From the NCBI RefSeq assembly GCF_963678635.1, contig NW_026970841.1, forward strand, positions 64,001 to 86,903: a stretch of DNA of 22,903 nucleotides, written 5' to 3'. The stretch is from Symsagittifera roscoffensis. Taxonomy: Eukaryota > Xenacoelomorpha > Acoela > Convolutidae. Both the position numbers and the translations under genes were made by a program. This document shows, one piece after another, positions 10,801 to 17,998 of this stretch (positions within the stretch are counted from its first letter, which is position 1; every line of letters starts with the position of its first letter). Under the pieces are notes generated by a model that searched no databases, was not told the origin of the DNA, and was given only the letters and a program-made list of their open reading frames with translations.

Positions 10801-13082
10801 TAATGAAATTTCCAAACTTACATATAGTTTGGACTGCAGGAAAAAATCTTGCATTACCAGACACCTTAAGTCGAAATACACCACCTGAATTACTTACACG
10901 AAAAACAACAGTTGAAATACCCAAAAACATAAAATTCTACCTTGCAGAAAACGAAACATCACCCCGATTGGAATGCAAATATGCAGTAAAAACTGATATT
11001 GAACAATCACAAATAAATAGTTTACAACATTTCCCACTTTATTTAGATTGTCAAGATAATCATTATGAAGTTGATTTACTTGGAACATCAACTTTCAAAC
11101 CAATCCCATATTCTCAATGGATAAAAAATAACACCCAACAAAAACGAACAAAACAACACCCACCTAAGAAAGACCATTTTCCACTAATTGAAAAAGAAAA
11201 TTTAACTGATAAAATAAATTTATCAGGACCACAAACAAATGATTCAAAATACACAATAAATCAAGTTTTTGACCTCCATGACCCACTTGATACAATACCT
11301 TTATCTAAATTAGAAATCGAAAACATTTTTCTCCCCCCAACAGAAACAATTACAATTTCAACACTGAAACAATATCAAAACCTTGACCCAGTAATTCGAC
11401 AACTGAAATCATGGCACAAATATAAAACTAAACCTATCAAAGCAGATTCAACCATTCTAGGAAACAAAACACTCCTCCGATACTTTCGCAAATTTAACAA
11501 CACAACAATTAACGAAAATACAGACCTTTTAGAGTATAACCTGAATGAATCTACAGTTCCATGTCTCCCTTTAAGTATGATTCTTATAGCTTTTAATATT
11601 TCACATACACAAAATATTAAAGGACACTCTGGATCAGAAAAAACATATTCAAATTTTATACAAAACTTTTATTTCCCAAATGCACCAATTTGGATAAAAG
11701 TACTATGCAATGACTGTATAGTATGTCAACTAAATAAACCTTACCCAAATCAAAAACAAATAGCACAAAAACAAGATTTTAAAGGACAAAGTTTGTACTT
11801 CAATCATCGTATCTCATTTGATACCAAAGGACCAATTTCACCCTCATCAGAAGGAAACTCCTACATTATGGTAATTGTTGACGCATTTACACATTATGTA
11901 GCACTTAACCCAGTACCACATTGTAACGCTTATTACGCTTACACAACACTCTATGAACACTGGATAGCAAAATTCGGACTACCAGAAATTTTAGTTACAG
12001 ACAACGGTACAGAATTCATAAATAATGAAATTATCACACTATGTCATTTATATAACATTAAACACAAACCACGTACATCTCATGCACCTTGGACAAACGG
12101 CTTAGTCGAAGGTATGAACCGTTCATTACAAGAATATCTTAGATGTATCATCAACGGGAATTATACAAAATATACCGAATGGTCAGCAGATGTAAAATTA
12201 TTTCCCTTAGCGTATAATTCACAAATTACGACAACTTTAGGAATGTCACCATACGAAATGGTTTTTAACCAAAAGCCACGCAAACCAATAATGTTTACAG
12301 CAAATTCTCATAAAAACGCACAAGGTTATTGTCAACCAAATAAAGACTCAATTTGTTATAACCTACCTTTACATACACACGATGAAGATCATTTTCATCA
12401 CCCACAAATTCTTAAACTAGCCTCCGGTACACACACCGAATGGATTCTAAATAGAGATAAAAAACACAATGAAATTTATCAAAAAATAACAAAAAAGTTA
12501 TTACAAAGACAAAACATTAATGAACAAATCAATTCACGTTTTACACCAGCCTCCGATTTAAAAATTGGAACATTTGTTTTAATACCTAATTTTAATACTC
12601 AAAAAGGAATTTCTAAAAAATTACAACCCCTTCGAAAAGGACCATACCAAATAATTGCAAAACCCACTGATGTCACATATAAAATTACCGACTCAAACAA
12701 AAAAGAAATCGTTCAACATCGAAACAACCTATTACCTTATTACCCAAAAGAATACGCACTCCGCGAATTAACTCAATTATATTCTTTCACAGGATTAAAA
12801 ATCATTCAAAATGAACCACATCTGAAAAACACAGAACAAAATGATAACCCCACCGAAAATCAAAACACAAAACCAATCGCCACCAAAATCAATACACAAA
12901 ACCATAAAGAATCACCAAAACAAAGAAAAAATAGAAAAATGACCGAACAAATAATACCCCAAGAACAAATCGACAAATCAGAAAATAGAAAAACAACAAG
13001 ACTCCGAAATCAACCACGTAAAAACTATAAAATATTCATCCCCCAATCTAAAATTTTAAAGAAAGTAGAATTTCAAAAGTAA
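4860..13082 (+). CDS. gag-pol: Gag-Pol polyprotein, 2,740 aa, Ty3/gypsy type
   Basis: Single open frame with no frameshift or stop between Gag and Pol. Residues 1-200 are an unrecognised helical domain. About 260-595 is Gln/Asn-rich. About 598-785 resembles retrotransposon capsid. A CCHC knuckle (CX2CX4HX4C) lies at 842-855, then an Asn/Arg/Ser/Tyr low-complexity stretch at about 917-1065. Aspartic protease has DSGA at 1229-1232 and a NIIGIPF flap-side motif near 1303. Reverse transcriptase spans about 1565-1830 with Asp1674 and YLDD at 1737-1740. RNase H spans about 1880-2010 with Asp1886, Glu1929, Asp1956 and Asp2001. The integrase zinc site is His2249, His2256, Cys2286, Cys2289. Its catalytic triad is Asp2321, Asp2381, Glu2417, an exact D,D35E spacing. 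A GPY/F module begins at Gly2594, and I see no chromodomain. All catalytic residues are present. The roughly 1,200-residue Gag part is far larger than usual. The Gag start is the first ATG of the frame and overlaps ORF1. Confidence 0.97.
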   Translation: MSSTHTPGEESPDDDEIFPFIVDATTDRGQHIFCKNLLLNLFEPGISPCKTEFPDVKIKRQIIDHYLKDICNITQQYGIYSIEFTSPNHNNRKYTIQTDDLDLEFSKVFSEYIKSIQYQNSQRANSIFTNEVFAIIYSYISILENEIPITNVSPTETSKHLRVRHEITLLSSYLNIIKENFTKDDVSQHTKHDLQKILAWFIIDYFTHNIDLIAQARKNFRPQNSNDDTAITEQSDYVWDPEWSHPAFISFPQSISSQAISTISYIRDYVRVIPLTIDATPLNYNTFLPDTQNNSLNSTVIHNENLNGTRNLTQQDIQTPSHFINEEIVHTTTTQQSISPIRPNLTTPRNTNPSQTQVTLQSTVKPSVAPKYSHMDYQTYRPMTISSKTRKTFTRNNFTDHNYNYTHPSKTCNQPQRNFNQYTRSRNWDNPMTQPNSINFQTNPPQDHSENYPFFQQNKNKKQTSYQMDYLSSDDDFLQPDIFAPNTQEYRRQGIQKTRTNHRNFSPQPIDAQHQQPIQQQNLINTQSFQPIQQQNPMTAHSYQASQMQNEIPLPYYLQQHEITRNQLSNFSQMPNAAESLQMTMNPYLMGGSSITSNKPLMVFTGTDPEYSVEDYLNAVTANLILNIGPEPINTPLHQNWIHRRTALIQTTLDGAAQKWFSVLPLEIKSNWKRFTQEFSKMFDSERNKQQQRVLCNEIRRLPNETIKQIAVRIETLVRKAYSLNTHDYKNTKMTEILMMTLTPQLRKIAIKKRASHPSSIREPDLDFRKLVDKLEQAEITMKLEETENLKLQYVNKIETTPTNINNIQESETDLVEKITEILNIYEKNPNFKGKPSFKKWCNYCRRYGHSISECRQKQQDNQNKPQKYKEPNKSFYQYMKKDQNLPNKTVHSNNSSGKPLPNNTNYTKNQSPYNSSYRGRSPERRNTQNSSQNHYNRPNSRNNYSRSNSNTQRFVYRSNSQSRNNYYPNNQSRNSSYNRNRNYSYNRNRSYSNNRNQNYPNNQSRNNSYNRSNYNRPNNNYQNRSRNNSQNRHSSYNNRYRNYSQSPHRNNNNYNNSNNRHRSSTPKHQRQINQVQSNPETTSDPPGIDDTVTDTLQLNQINCTSSDSESDTENTLSINMIKVENDYESVIYEQPFSSHIYENQSEFLQNYYTTPINSTPTTQETNEINTTDQTNKNTKTKCLNTNHIYQNIQKEQPKEKIWTIPFLLESPRNKEFQPPDLEIDFLIDSGAESNIINIPTWNEIKTLHPKLTPLETSSKLATAQGSTLINYGKIQLFLLPTRTMEQSKILNKPFKQIFHITDIKYNIIGIPFISKYIPTINILNSKILIKDKYTKTKETSLTFFQRLNKQPPFFSKFYPIFNQQRKHLKPLSGNIYNFSIKQVHRYDKEQNKQKFYMSDFEFKPIHKFFKITISSIKYLKNSNSDIISLHVYNNTPYQVTLPLGLLGYCETNATISPIHEKAYRVNNILQLLDICQSTILNEELSINNIISNENRNTDYFTKTPYFKPTFNISNYTEDQQKFLTMFNFQHSQITQDEFEKLAKQLIKYSSVYATSKFDVGKISSSLHLPLKPDAVFKKQRASKVPIHLHDKVNRLLDILEQYNIISPVNKEEQPKGNTFINPVIILAKGESLKIVLDARYLNSLIDESKCNWPIEPIQVILTKINGKYFTTADMNSAYNQMPLDEQSRRLTQFVIGNQQYEFNRLFYGISIGPAAFSAFMSKIFRPLILKKNAITYLDDVFMQSQTKDEMFNVLEKYHQILQNENLKAAPDKSHFFLTRVKFLGHNIERKTITPLKSRIDAIQKLQPPTNKKKIQEFLGMLNFLSKYVYKMQLYLRPFYNILRQQNNFEWNTEHQTRFEEIKKLLTEQISNTIPDSNQPFYAMCDASNFGIGAALLQSHNGTNKMNLISANSRLFTQAELRLSTLMRECTAIIYTLTEYEFLILGSKHPTVLFTDHKPIIFLFTQKSNPNHRVYRFQLILMKFPNLHIVWTAGKNLALPDTLSRNTPPELLTRKTTVEIPKNIKFYLAENETSPRLECKYAVKTDIEQSQINSLQHFPLYLDCQDNHYEVDLLGTSTFKPIPYSQWIKNNTQQKRTKQHPPKKDHFPLIEKENLTDKINLSGPQTNDSKYTINQVFDLHDPLDTIPLSKLEIENIFLPPTETITISTLKQYQNLDPVIRQLKSWHKYKTKPIKADSTILGNKTLLRYFRKFNNTTINENTDLLEYNLNESTVPCLPLSMILIAFNISHTQNIKGHSGSEKTYSNFIQNFYFPNAPIWIKVLCNDCIVCQLNKPYPNQKQIAQKQDFKGQSLYFNHRISFDTKGPISPSSEGNSYIMVIVDAFTHYVALNPVPHCNAYYAYTTLYEHWIAKFGLPEILVTDNGTEFINNEIITLCHLYNIKHKPRTSHAPWTNGLVEGMNRSLQEYLRCIINGNYTKYTEWSADVKLFPLAYNSQITTTLGMSPYEMVFNQKPRKPIMFTANSHKNAQGYCQPNKDSICYNLPLHTHDEDHFHHPQILKLASGTHTEWILNRDKKHNEIYQKITKKLLQRQNINEQINSRFTPASDLKIGTFVLIPNFNTQKGISKKLQPLRKGPYQIIAKPTDVTYKITDSNKKEIVQHRNNLLPYYPKEYALRELTQLYSFTGLKIIQNEPHLKNTEQNDNPTENQNTKPIATKINTQNHKESPKQRKNRKMTEQIIPQEQIDKSENRKTTRLRNQPRKNYKIFIPQSKILKKVEFQK
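4916..5017 (+). repeat. gag segment copied into ORF3 (source copy)
   Basis: These 102 bases in the 5' end of gag recur at 14515-14616 with two differences. Here they lie in frame in an intact Gag, so this is the source and the downstream copy is the derived one. Confidence 0.9.
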
Positions 13083-13679
13083 TTTTAACATTTGCTTCAC
13101 AATCTTGAAACCTCCGAAACATTTTTCATTTACATTTTTCAAAATAACATGCTGACAAGTACGTAATAATTCTAGTTCAAAATAGACCAATAGGATTCAT
13201 CCAATCCGTCACTTTCTCTAACTCAAACTAAGACCAATTAAACGAATCATATAGAACTCCAGGCACATCTATAACTATAACTTTACGACCTCCAGGTCAA
13301 AAATAAGCAAACCACTCCAACTTGACAACTAAAATAAATATCACCATAATACCGTACCCCTCCCTTATCTAATAACCCAAAGATCAACAATATTTCCCCA
13401 ACTCAGACCACGAATACCCCCAAAGCAAATTTGTTAACTTAGCCTAAAGTAACAAAATGAACATTTTAATTAGCCTAAAGTATAAAAATCTCACCATACC
13501 CCGGATCATTTGACAAACAAAAATAAAGAAAAAGACGACCTCCCAGTCACCATAAAAATTGCCCCCAACAATTTTTTACAGAACTCAACCCACTTGTCAA
13601 AAAACTAATAAATAATCCGACCACACTAGAAAATCGCCTCAAACAGCAAAAAATATTCGACCAAGAGATCATTTCTTAA
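13083..13679 (+). other. Spacer between pol and the accessory gene block
   Basis: No gene is seen. It holds a 13-base direct repeat TTAGCCTAAAGTA at 13439-13451 and 13470-13482, a TATAAAAA at 13481-13488, a small inverted repeat GACCT/AGGTC at 13287-13298, and a pyrimidine-rich AG at 13580-13581 that looks like a splice acceptor. No ATG occurs between that acceptor and the start of the first small ORF at 13680, so an RNA spliced or started near here would first translate that ORF. Confidence 0.6.
13571..13581 (+). promoter_or_regulatory. Candidate splice acceptor for subgenomic RNA
   Basis: A run of T followed by ACAG (ATTTTTTACAG, cut after 13581) fits a metazoan 3' splice site. It lies 98 bases before the first accessory ATG, with no ATG between. 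Possible donors are in the leader (GTAAGT at 4115 or 4231) or just inside gag (CCCCAG/GTGAAG, cut after 4881). Cis-splicing, or spliced-leader addition if the host does that, would both use such a site. Confidence 0.4.
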
Positions 13680-13910
13680 ATGCTCTTCTCTCAATCAGTT
13701 ACTCAAATACTCATAAATCTTAAACATTTTTTTACAATACTTGAAACCTTTATAATATTTCTTTTTGATATACTTGAATCTTTTCTAATAATCCTAATCA
13801 TTTTTTGTAACATTTTTTTAATTTTCTACACTATTCTCGAACTATTCCTCCAACTTTCCAAAACCCTTGATTATATCCACAGGTACGATTTATACAACTT
13901 GTCTAAATGA
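13680..13910 (+). CDS. Small hydrophobic membrane protein A, 76 aa
   Basis: An ATG-started frame of 76 codons, first in the accessory block. Most of the chain from about residue 11 to 64 is Ile/Leu/Phe-rich and should sit in membrane, with a short polar tail. The tripeptide ILE recurs at residues 20, 31 and 52 (spacings 11 and 21), placing a Glu periodically inside hydrophobic sequence, which could make a polar face in an oligomer. I recognise no family. Its stop overlaps the start of the next ORF in ATGA (13907-13910). Size and composition resemble viroporin-type proteins, by analogy only. An A/T-rich tract can give a hydrophobic frame by chance, but the precise ATGA junction with a second membrane ORF argues for a gene. 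Confidence 0.55.
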   Translation: MLFSQSVTQILINLKHFFTILETFIIFLFDILESFLIILIIFCNIFLIFYTILELFLQLSKTLDYIHRYDLYNLSK

Positions 13911-14095
13911 TACGAACAATTTTCAGTAGAACCGATATTTTTTTATTGTTTGTAATTTTCATAGCATTCTTATCATCCCTCATTTTGACCATCTGTAAAT
14001 GTATAAAGAAAGCAATCCTCACATTTGCCCTAGCAACAATCCTTCTAATTCTTTTTTTGGAAGAATATTATAATAAACACAAAATTTCTCACTAA
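13907..14095 (+). CDS. Small hydrophobic membrane protein B, 62 aa
   Basis: A 62-codon frame whose ATG is inside the stop of protein A (ATGA). Two hydrophobic segments, about residues 11-29 and 36-50, are joined by a short basic Cys-Lys hinge (KCIKK), followed by a charged tail (EEYYNKHK). This is a typical hairpin layout for a two-pass membrane protein. No family is recognised. The 4-base overlap suggests it is translated after termination of protein A by reinitiation. A role in membrane permeability or budding would fit its place beside the envelope gene, but this is inference. Confidence 0.55.
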   Translation: MIRTIFSRTDIFLLFVIFIAFLSSLILTICKCIKKAILTFALATILLILFLEEYYNKHKISH

Positions 14096-14103
14096 AGTAA
14101 TAA

Positions 14104-14538
14104 TTCAAAAAACCATCAAAAATTGCTACCCAACAGTCACAGAATCAGTCTTCACCGACATCATCCCAAGATAACCAAACACCACCTTCAACTACTCAAA
14201 ATCCTCAAACATCTACACGAATTTCTTTTCAAGACAATCCATACACTTTTGAAGAACGACATGCTCGTTTATCAGAACCACTAGAACCAGTTCAACGACA
14301 AGCACCTTTAAGCGAACCAACATATAACCTATACCCAACACTACCACAAGAACTAAGTAGAATAAAAAATTCTAGTCAAAACCAAAATACAGTCGAAATA
14401 AATAGACAAATTATACATCCTCGACGAAACAGAAATTTTCAAACTCCCCGAGTTCATTTTGATATACCTCAATACCCATCACAAAACACTCCAGTCTTAA
14501 CTCATCTGGTGGCGTTTTATAGTAGATGCAACCACTGA
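14104..14538 (+). pseudogene. ORF3 5' part, frame without ATG
   Basis: An open frame of about 144 codons, bounded upstream by tandem stops at 14098-14103. Read in this frame it is rich in Gln, Ser, Pro, Thr and Asn and uses A/C-rich codons like the rest of the element. It has no ATG, so it needs a spliced-on start or a non-AUG start. It runs into a copied gag segment at 14515 and stops at 14536-14538. Composition continues smoothly into the frame that opens at 14577, so I read both as one gene interrupted by the copied segment. A splice acceptor could be the CAG near 14136. Confidence 0.5.
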
Positions 14539-14616
14539 TAGAGGACAGCATATATTTTGCAAAAATTTACTATTAAATTTATTTGAACCCGGAATCAGTC
14601 CATGTAAAACAGAGTT
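14515..14616 (+). repeat. Inserted copy of a gag segment inside ORF3
   Basis: 102 bases matching 4916-5017 at all but two positions (C/T at 4937/14536 and T/C at 4996/14595). The sequences on both sides are unrelated to gag, so this is a patch copied into ORF3. At the right edge AGAGTTTAC occurs twice (from 14611 and from 14627), consistent with microhomology at CAGAGTT guiding a template switch. The frame before the patch differs from the frame after it, so the insertion breaks ORF3. Confidence 0.9.
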
Positions 14617-15392
14617 TACACCTAACAGAGTTTACTCCTAACACCCCAGAAAACCCCATTGGTATATTACCAGAAACCCCTACGCTTCTTTCACAACGTA
14701 GCACCTCAAGCCTACCATCAGATTACTTAGGTTCAACACCAACATCTGAGCAAATACGTGAAAATCCTTTCAACCCCACAAACCAAACATCACGATTCCC
14801 ATATTGGACTACACATTCATTTACACAAGGTGAACCAAATTTAGTCAATGACCCCATAGATATTTCTACGGATACAACAACATCCTCATCACTACCAGAA
14901 ACATTATCACTACCATCAACACCATCAATAAGCCAGTTTTCATCACCACCCTTCAACTTAAATTTTCCAAATAATCTCGACGCCAGATATCGAGAACAAT
15001 CATCAATAAATATTCCTTTAAGACTAGATTGGAATACATTTACAGCACCTCCACCACTATTTGGACAACATCAAGAAAGTAACCGCCTTCATAACTGGGC
15101 ACTTAATAGATTACAATATCGCCAAGATATTCACAACGATATCCGTGATCACAATATTCAAATACTCCAACAAAACAGTTTACAATTAAAGTTTGAAATC
15201 ACAGTTAAGTTAAATAATATTACCCAACATCCCTACCCATTAAATCCACCTAACATAACAGCTCAATCACTACCACCACCGTTTATAACTACTGAAGTAA
15301 TATACAAATACGACAGATATACCAAAAACACAATTGGCTACATTGCATTTTATAATCCATACTCAGGATTATCATACACATGTATATTCTAA
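14577..15392 (+). CDS. ORF3 3' part, Ser/Pro/Thr-rich protein
   Basis: A frame of about 271 codons open from 14577 to the TAA at 15390-15392. It opens inside the copied gag segment and has no ATG near its start, so as it stands it is the tail of an interrupted gene and not an independent one. The first 120 or so residues are Ser/Thr/Pro-rich and probably disordered. The rest looks folded, with an aromatic/Pro segment, a Gln/Asn/Arg helix-like stretch and a C-terminal part with Tyr-rich beta-like sequence. I see no motif that names a family. It overlaps the envelope ORF by 13 bases, a compact junction that suggests coordinated expression. Ser/Pro-rich N-terminal regions are also present in the 601-aa ORF downstream, so the two could be related in role. 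Confidence 0.5.
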   Translation: MYLNPESVHVKQSLHLTEFTPNTPENPIGILPETPTLLSQRSTSSLPSDYLGSTPTSEQIRENPFNPTNQTSRFPYWTTHSFTQGEPNLVNDPIDISTDTTTSSSLPETLSLPSTPSISQFSSPPFNLNFPNNLDARYREQSSINIPLRLDWNTFTAPPPLFGQHQESNRLHNWALNRLQYRQDIHNDIRDHNIQILQQNSLQLKFEITVKLNNITQHPYPLNPPNITAQSLPPPFITTEVIYKYDRYTKNTIGYIAFYNPYSGLSYTCIF

Positions 15393-17998
15393 AATTATTA
15401 ATTTTTCTCCAACTCCTTTTTCTAGTAATCTCAAATCAAAACATAAACCCTTCTCCTCGTACAGGACCACAAGATTTATTAGTAACACATTACGATTGTG
15501 AAGAAAATGAACAAAAAACACTACATAAATATGCAAGAAATCAAGTATCACAATGTGAAACAGAACCACAAGCTATAGAAACCACAGATGTAATAGCAAC
15601 ACTCTATTCAAAAGTCCGAGCAACAACAGTTACAGGTTATAAATTCACAGCAACATTTTCCGAAAAGAAAGTACATTGTTCACAAGTCTCGAACGGAAAC
15701 AAAAACCGACTTGACCATGAATCATTCTATCAAAGTAATATAGAACGTCTTTTACATCTCAATCCCGACGATTGTAAAAATGAATTACTTAGACTAAACA
15801 TCACACAAAATAAAAACTCCCAAAGAAAGTTAGTTAATTTTCAAGTTTTTCCAGACTCTGTACATCAATCACAACTTGAAAGACACCAAGGACATATAAA
15901 ACTAGACGAAAAATACCCGTATAACGGCGCACACGGACGATTAACCTATGACCTACACGATAAACATTGGATACCACACATTGGTATAAATGACCCATCA
16001 AACTGCAAAGCAGACACAAAAAATAAAGGATACCAAGAAATAATGTTTTTCGATTGGAAAATACAACTCGAAAAAATACAACTAACACGAGATTTATCAG
16101 ATAATACAATGATCTATCAAGGAATCCGATTACCTTGTAAAAATGATCAAGGTTATTGCGACCCTACAACGAGAACACAAGCAACAATTGTTTGGTTCCC
16201 CGAAGATACATGTACAACATTTCAAGTAGCAAGAATACACGCTCGTATGATAAAATTTCACGAAAAATACTTTATACAATCAATTCCATATGAACAAGTA
16301 CATCCATCACGAAAACAAAGTACTAATTTTAGAAACATACACAATATAGAAAATAAACTGACACGTTTTCAAATATATCAAGAAACAGAACTTGCATGTA
16401 AATACAGGAATCCACTTCACAGAACACAATACTCTGAAATATTAGTTGAATACGAAAAAGGATTCGACATGACCACTGGAAAAATAAAACTTGAACCATA
16501 TGCCACAGGTCATCCTCCAAACGAAGGAACATCCTATATACCAGTTAATTTTGAAAAAAGCAACGGACAACCTGGTGGACATCTAAAACCCCATGACACC
16601 AGAAGCACACGCTTACAAGAATTATCACTAATGAATACTACATATTTCGGTAATATCCACTATGATATTCATTTAGATATGAAACTAGATTATACAATTA
16701 GCCGAATTTTTCAAGAAATGTCACTCTCCGAATTAGAAACACTACACCAACTATGCGAATTAGAACGAACACAAATATTACAATCACTTGCACTAGCAGT
16801 ATTAAAAATACCCTATGCAGGATACTTATTATCTGGAAATAGATCAAATTTTTTAGACTATGAAGGAAACATCTTATGGTTTTATACTTGTACTAAAAAA
16901 GTATCACCACTATACGTTTTTGAAGATAAACGATGTTATAAAAGAATCCCTATCTTTTATAAGAATAAAGTACATTTCGTGGATACACTTTCACGAAGAA
17001 CCTATTTCTGGGATACCGCAGTCCCATGTGGATCAGAAAACAGCCACAATGTAGTACAACTAAACCCTGATGAAAATAAATATTATCTTCTCACTCCATA
17101 TCCCACATTAATGCAATCACTCAAAAAATTTTCACCAGAAAGCATTCGCGCTATTGCTCGAAACCCAAATATAGACTTACAATCAATAGGAATCTATTCA
17201 AAATCAGATATTCAACATCACATTAGAACACAACAATTCCAAGAATTATTAACACAAATGGACACTATACAAAGACAATCAATAGACCAAAATTTACGCA
17301 AACTTGCAGAAACCGCAGGATTTGCCGATATCTACACGCAAGACTATAGCGGATATTTTAAAGACATTAAAGATTATATATATCTAAACGGTGAAAAATA
17401 CCGTCCCCAAGATATATCACCAATTAACATTTTTAGCTTTGTTACACTCAAAAATGAGATCCTCGATTTTCTAGGATGGCCCTACTACATCTTAGAAAAA
17501 TTGACTATTTTATACGCAATGTTTAACTTTATTGGATTTCTTTTCTCACTTTTAAAAGGAATCTACAACACGTGTGCTATACACACACAAATAAACAGAC
17601 AAGCAAGCGTAGCACGCATACTCTTTGCAGGATTTTTTGAAATCTTTTCTACATCTATAAACAAAATTCTTTTAGACACACAAATAAAAGAATATAACAC
17701 AAAAATAACAACACGACAAAATACATACGACGAAGAACATAACAATGTAGACATAACGCCAACGGCACCACAATTACCACCCCTACCAAATAACCATCCA
17801 CTATCCCTAGTCCCACGAAATTTTCGAAATTTAGCCATCACACATAATCCAAATTTTCAACTCACCACATCACAAAGTCCCATCCAACATATAATGACAC
17901 ACCAGTCACAAGACCATAATACTTATGAACAAATTATTGAACAACCCCATACCACCGCTTTTCAGTCTCAAAATAATCATTTTTTTAGCCCACGATGA
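15380..17998 (+). CDS. env: Envelope-like glycoprotein, 872 aa
   Basis: An intact frame with a strong signal peptide at residues 1-18 (MYILKLLIFLQLLFLVIS). A Cys-containing ectodomain follows, then a long hydrophobic region at about 705-733 with a second hydrophobic stretch near 750-770, and a Pro/Gln/His-rich tail of about 110 residues. N-glycosylation sequons include Asn140, Asn419 and Asn487. A minimal furin-type RSTR lies at 408-411. The early pattern YDC (Cys40), Cys59, Cys100, Cys132 and the later Cys253, Cys260, Cys278 with an intervening VWFPED recall the class III, gB-like glycoproteins of chuviruses and of some BEL/Pao elements. I recall that resemblance from pattern only. It is unlike the baculovirus-F-type env of insect errantiviruses. 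It would mediate membrane fusion of particles. It overlaps ORF3 at its start and the 601-aa ORF at its end (ATGA). Confidence 0.8.
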   Translation: MYILKLLIFLQLLFLVISNQNINPSPRTGPQDLLVTHYDCEENEQKTLHKYARNQVSQCETEPQAIETTDVIATLYSKVRATTVTGYKFTATFSEKKVHCSQVSNGNKNRLDHESFYQSNIERLLHLNPDDCKNELLRLNITQNKNSQRKLVNFQVFPDSVHQSQLERHQGHIKLDEKYPYNGAHGRLTYDLHDKHWIPHIGINDPSNCKADTKNKGYQEIMFFDWKIQLEKIQLTRDLSDNTMIYQGIRLPCKNDQGYCDPTTRTQATIVWFPEDTCTTFQVARIHARMIKFHEKYFIQSIPYEQVHPSRKQSTNFRNIHNIENKLTRFQIYQETELACKYRNPLHRTQYSEILVEYEKGFDMTTGKIKLEPYATGHPPNEGTSYIPVNFEKSNGQPGGHLKPHDTRSTRLQELSLMNTTYFGNIHYDIHLDMKLDYTISRIFQEMSLSELETLHQLCELERTQILQSLALAVLKIPYAGYLLSGNRSNFLDYEGNILWFYTCTKKVSPLYVFEDKRCYKRIPIFYKNKVHFVDTLSRRTYFWDTAVPCGSENSHNVVQLNPDENKYYLLTPYPTLMQSLKKFSPESIRAIARNPNIDLQSIGIYSKSDIQHHIRTQQFQELLTQMDTIQRQSIDQNLRKLAETAGFADIYTQDYSGYFKDIKDYIYLNGEKYRPQDISPINIFSFVTLKNEILDFLGWPYYILEKLTILYAMFNFIGFLFSLLKGIYNTCAIHTQINRQASVARILFAGFFEIFSTSINKILLDTQIKEYNTKITTRQNTYDEEHNNVDITPTAPQLPPLPNNHPLSLVPRNFRNLAITHNPNFQLTTSQSPIQHIMTHQSQDHNTYEQIIEQPHTTAFQSQNNHFFSPR

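Noticed and set aside
12600-13082. A chromodomain at the end of integrase
   Set aside because: After the GPY/F module the sequence is a polar Lys/Gln/Asn-rich tail with no aromatic-cage pattern of a chromodomain.
17605-17700. A second env subunit gene after the transmembrane region
   Set aside because: The frame is continuous from the signal peptide through the tail. The second hydrophobic stretch is better read as part of the membrane-proximal or tail region.
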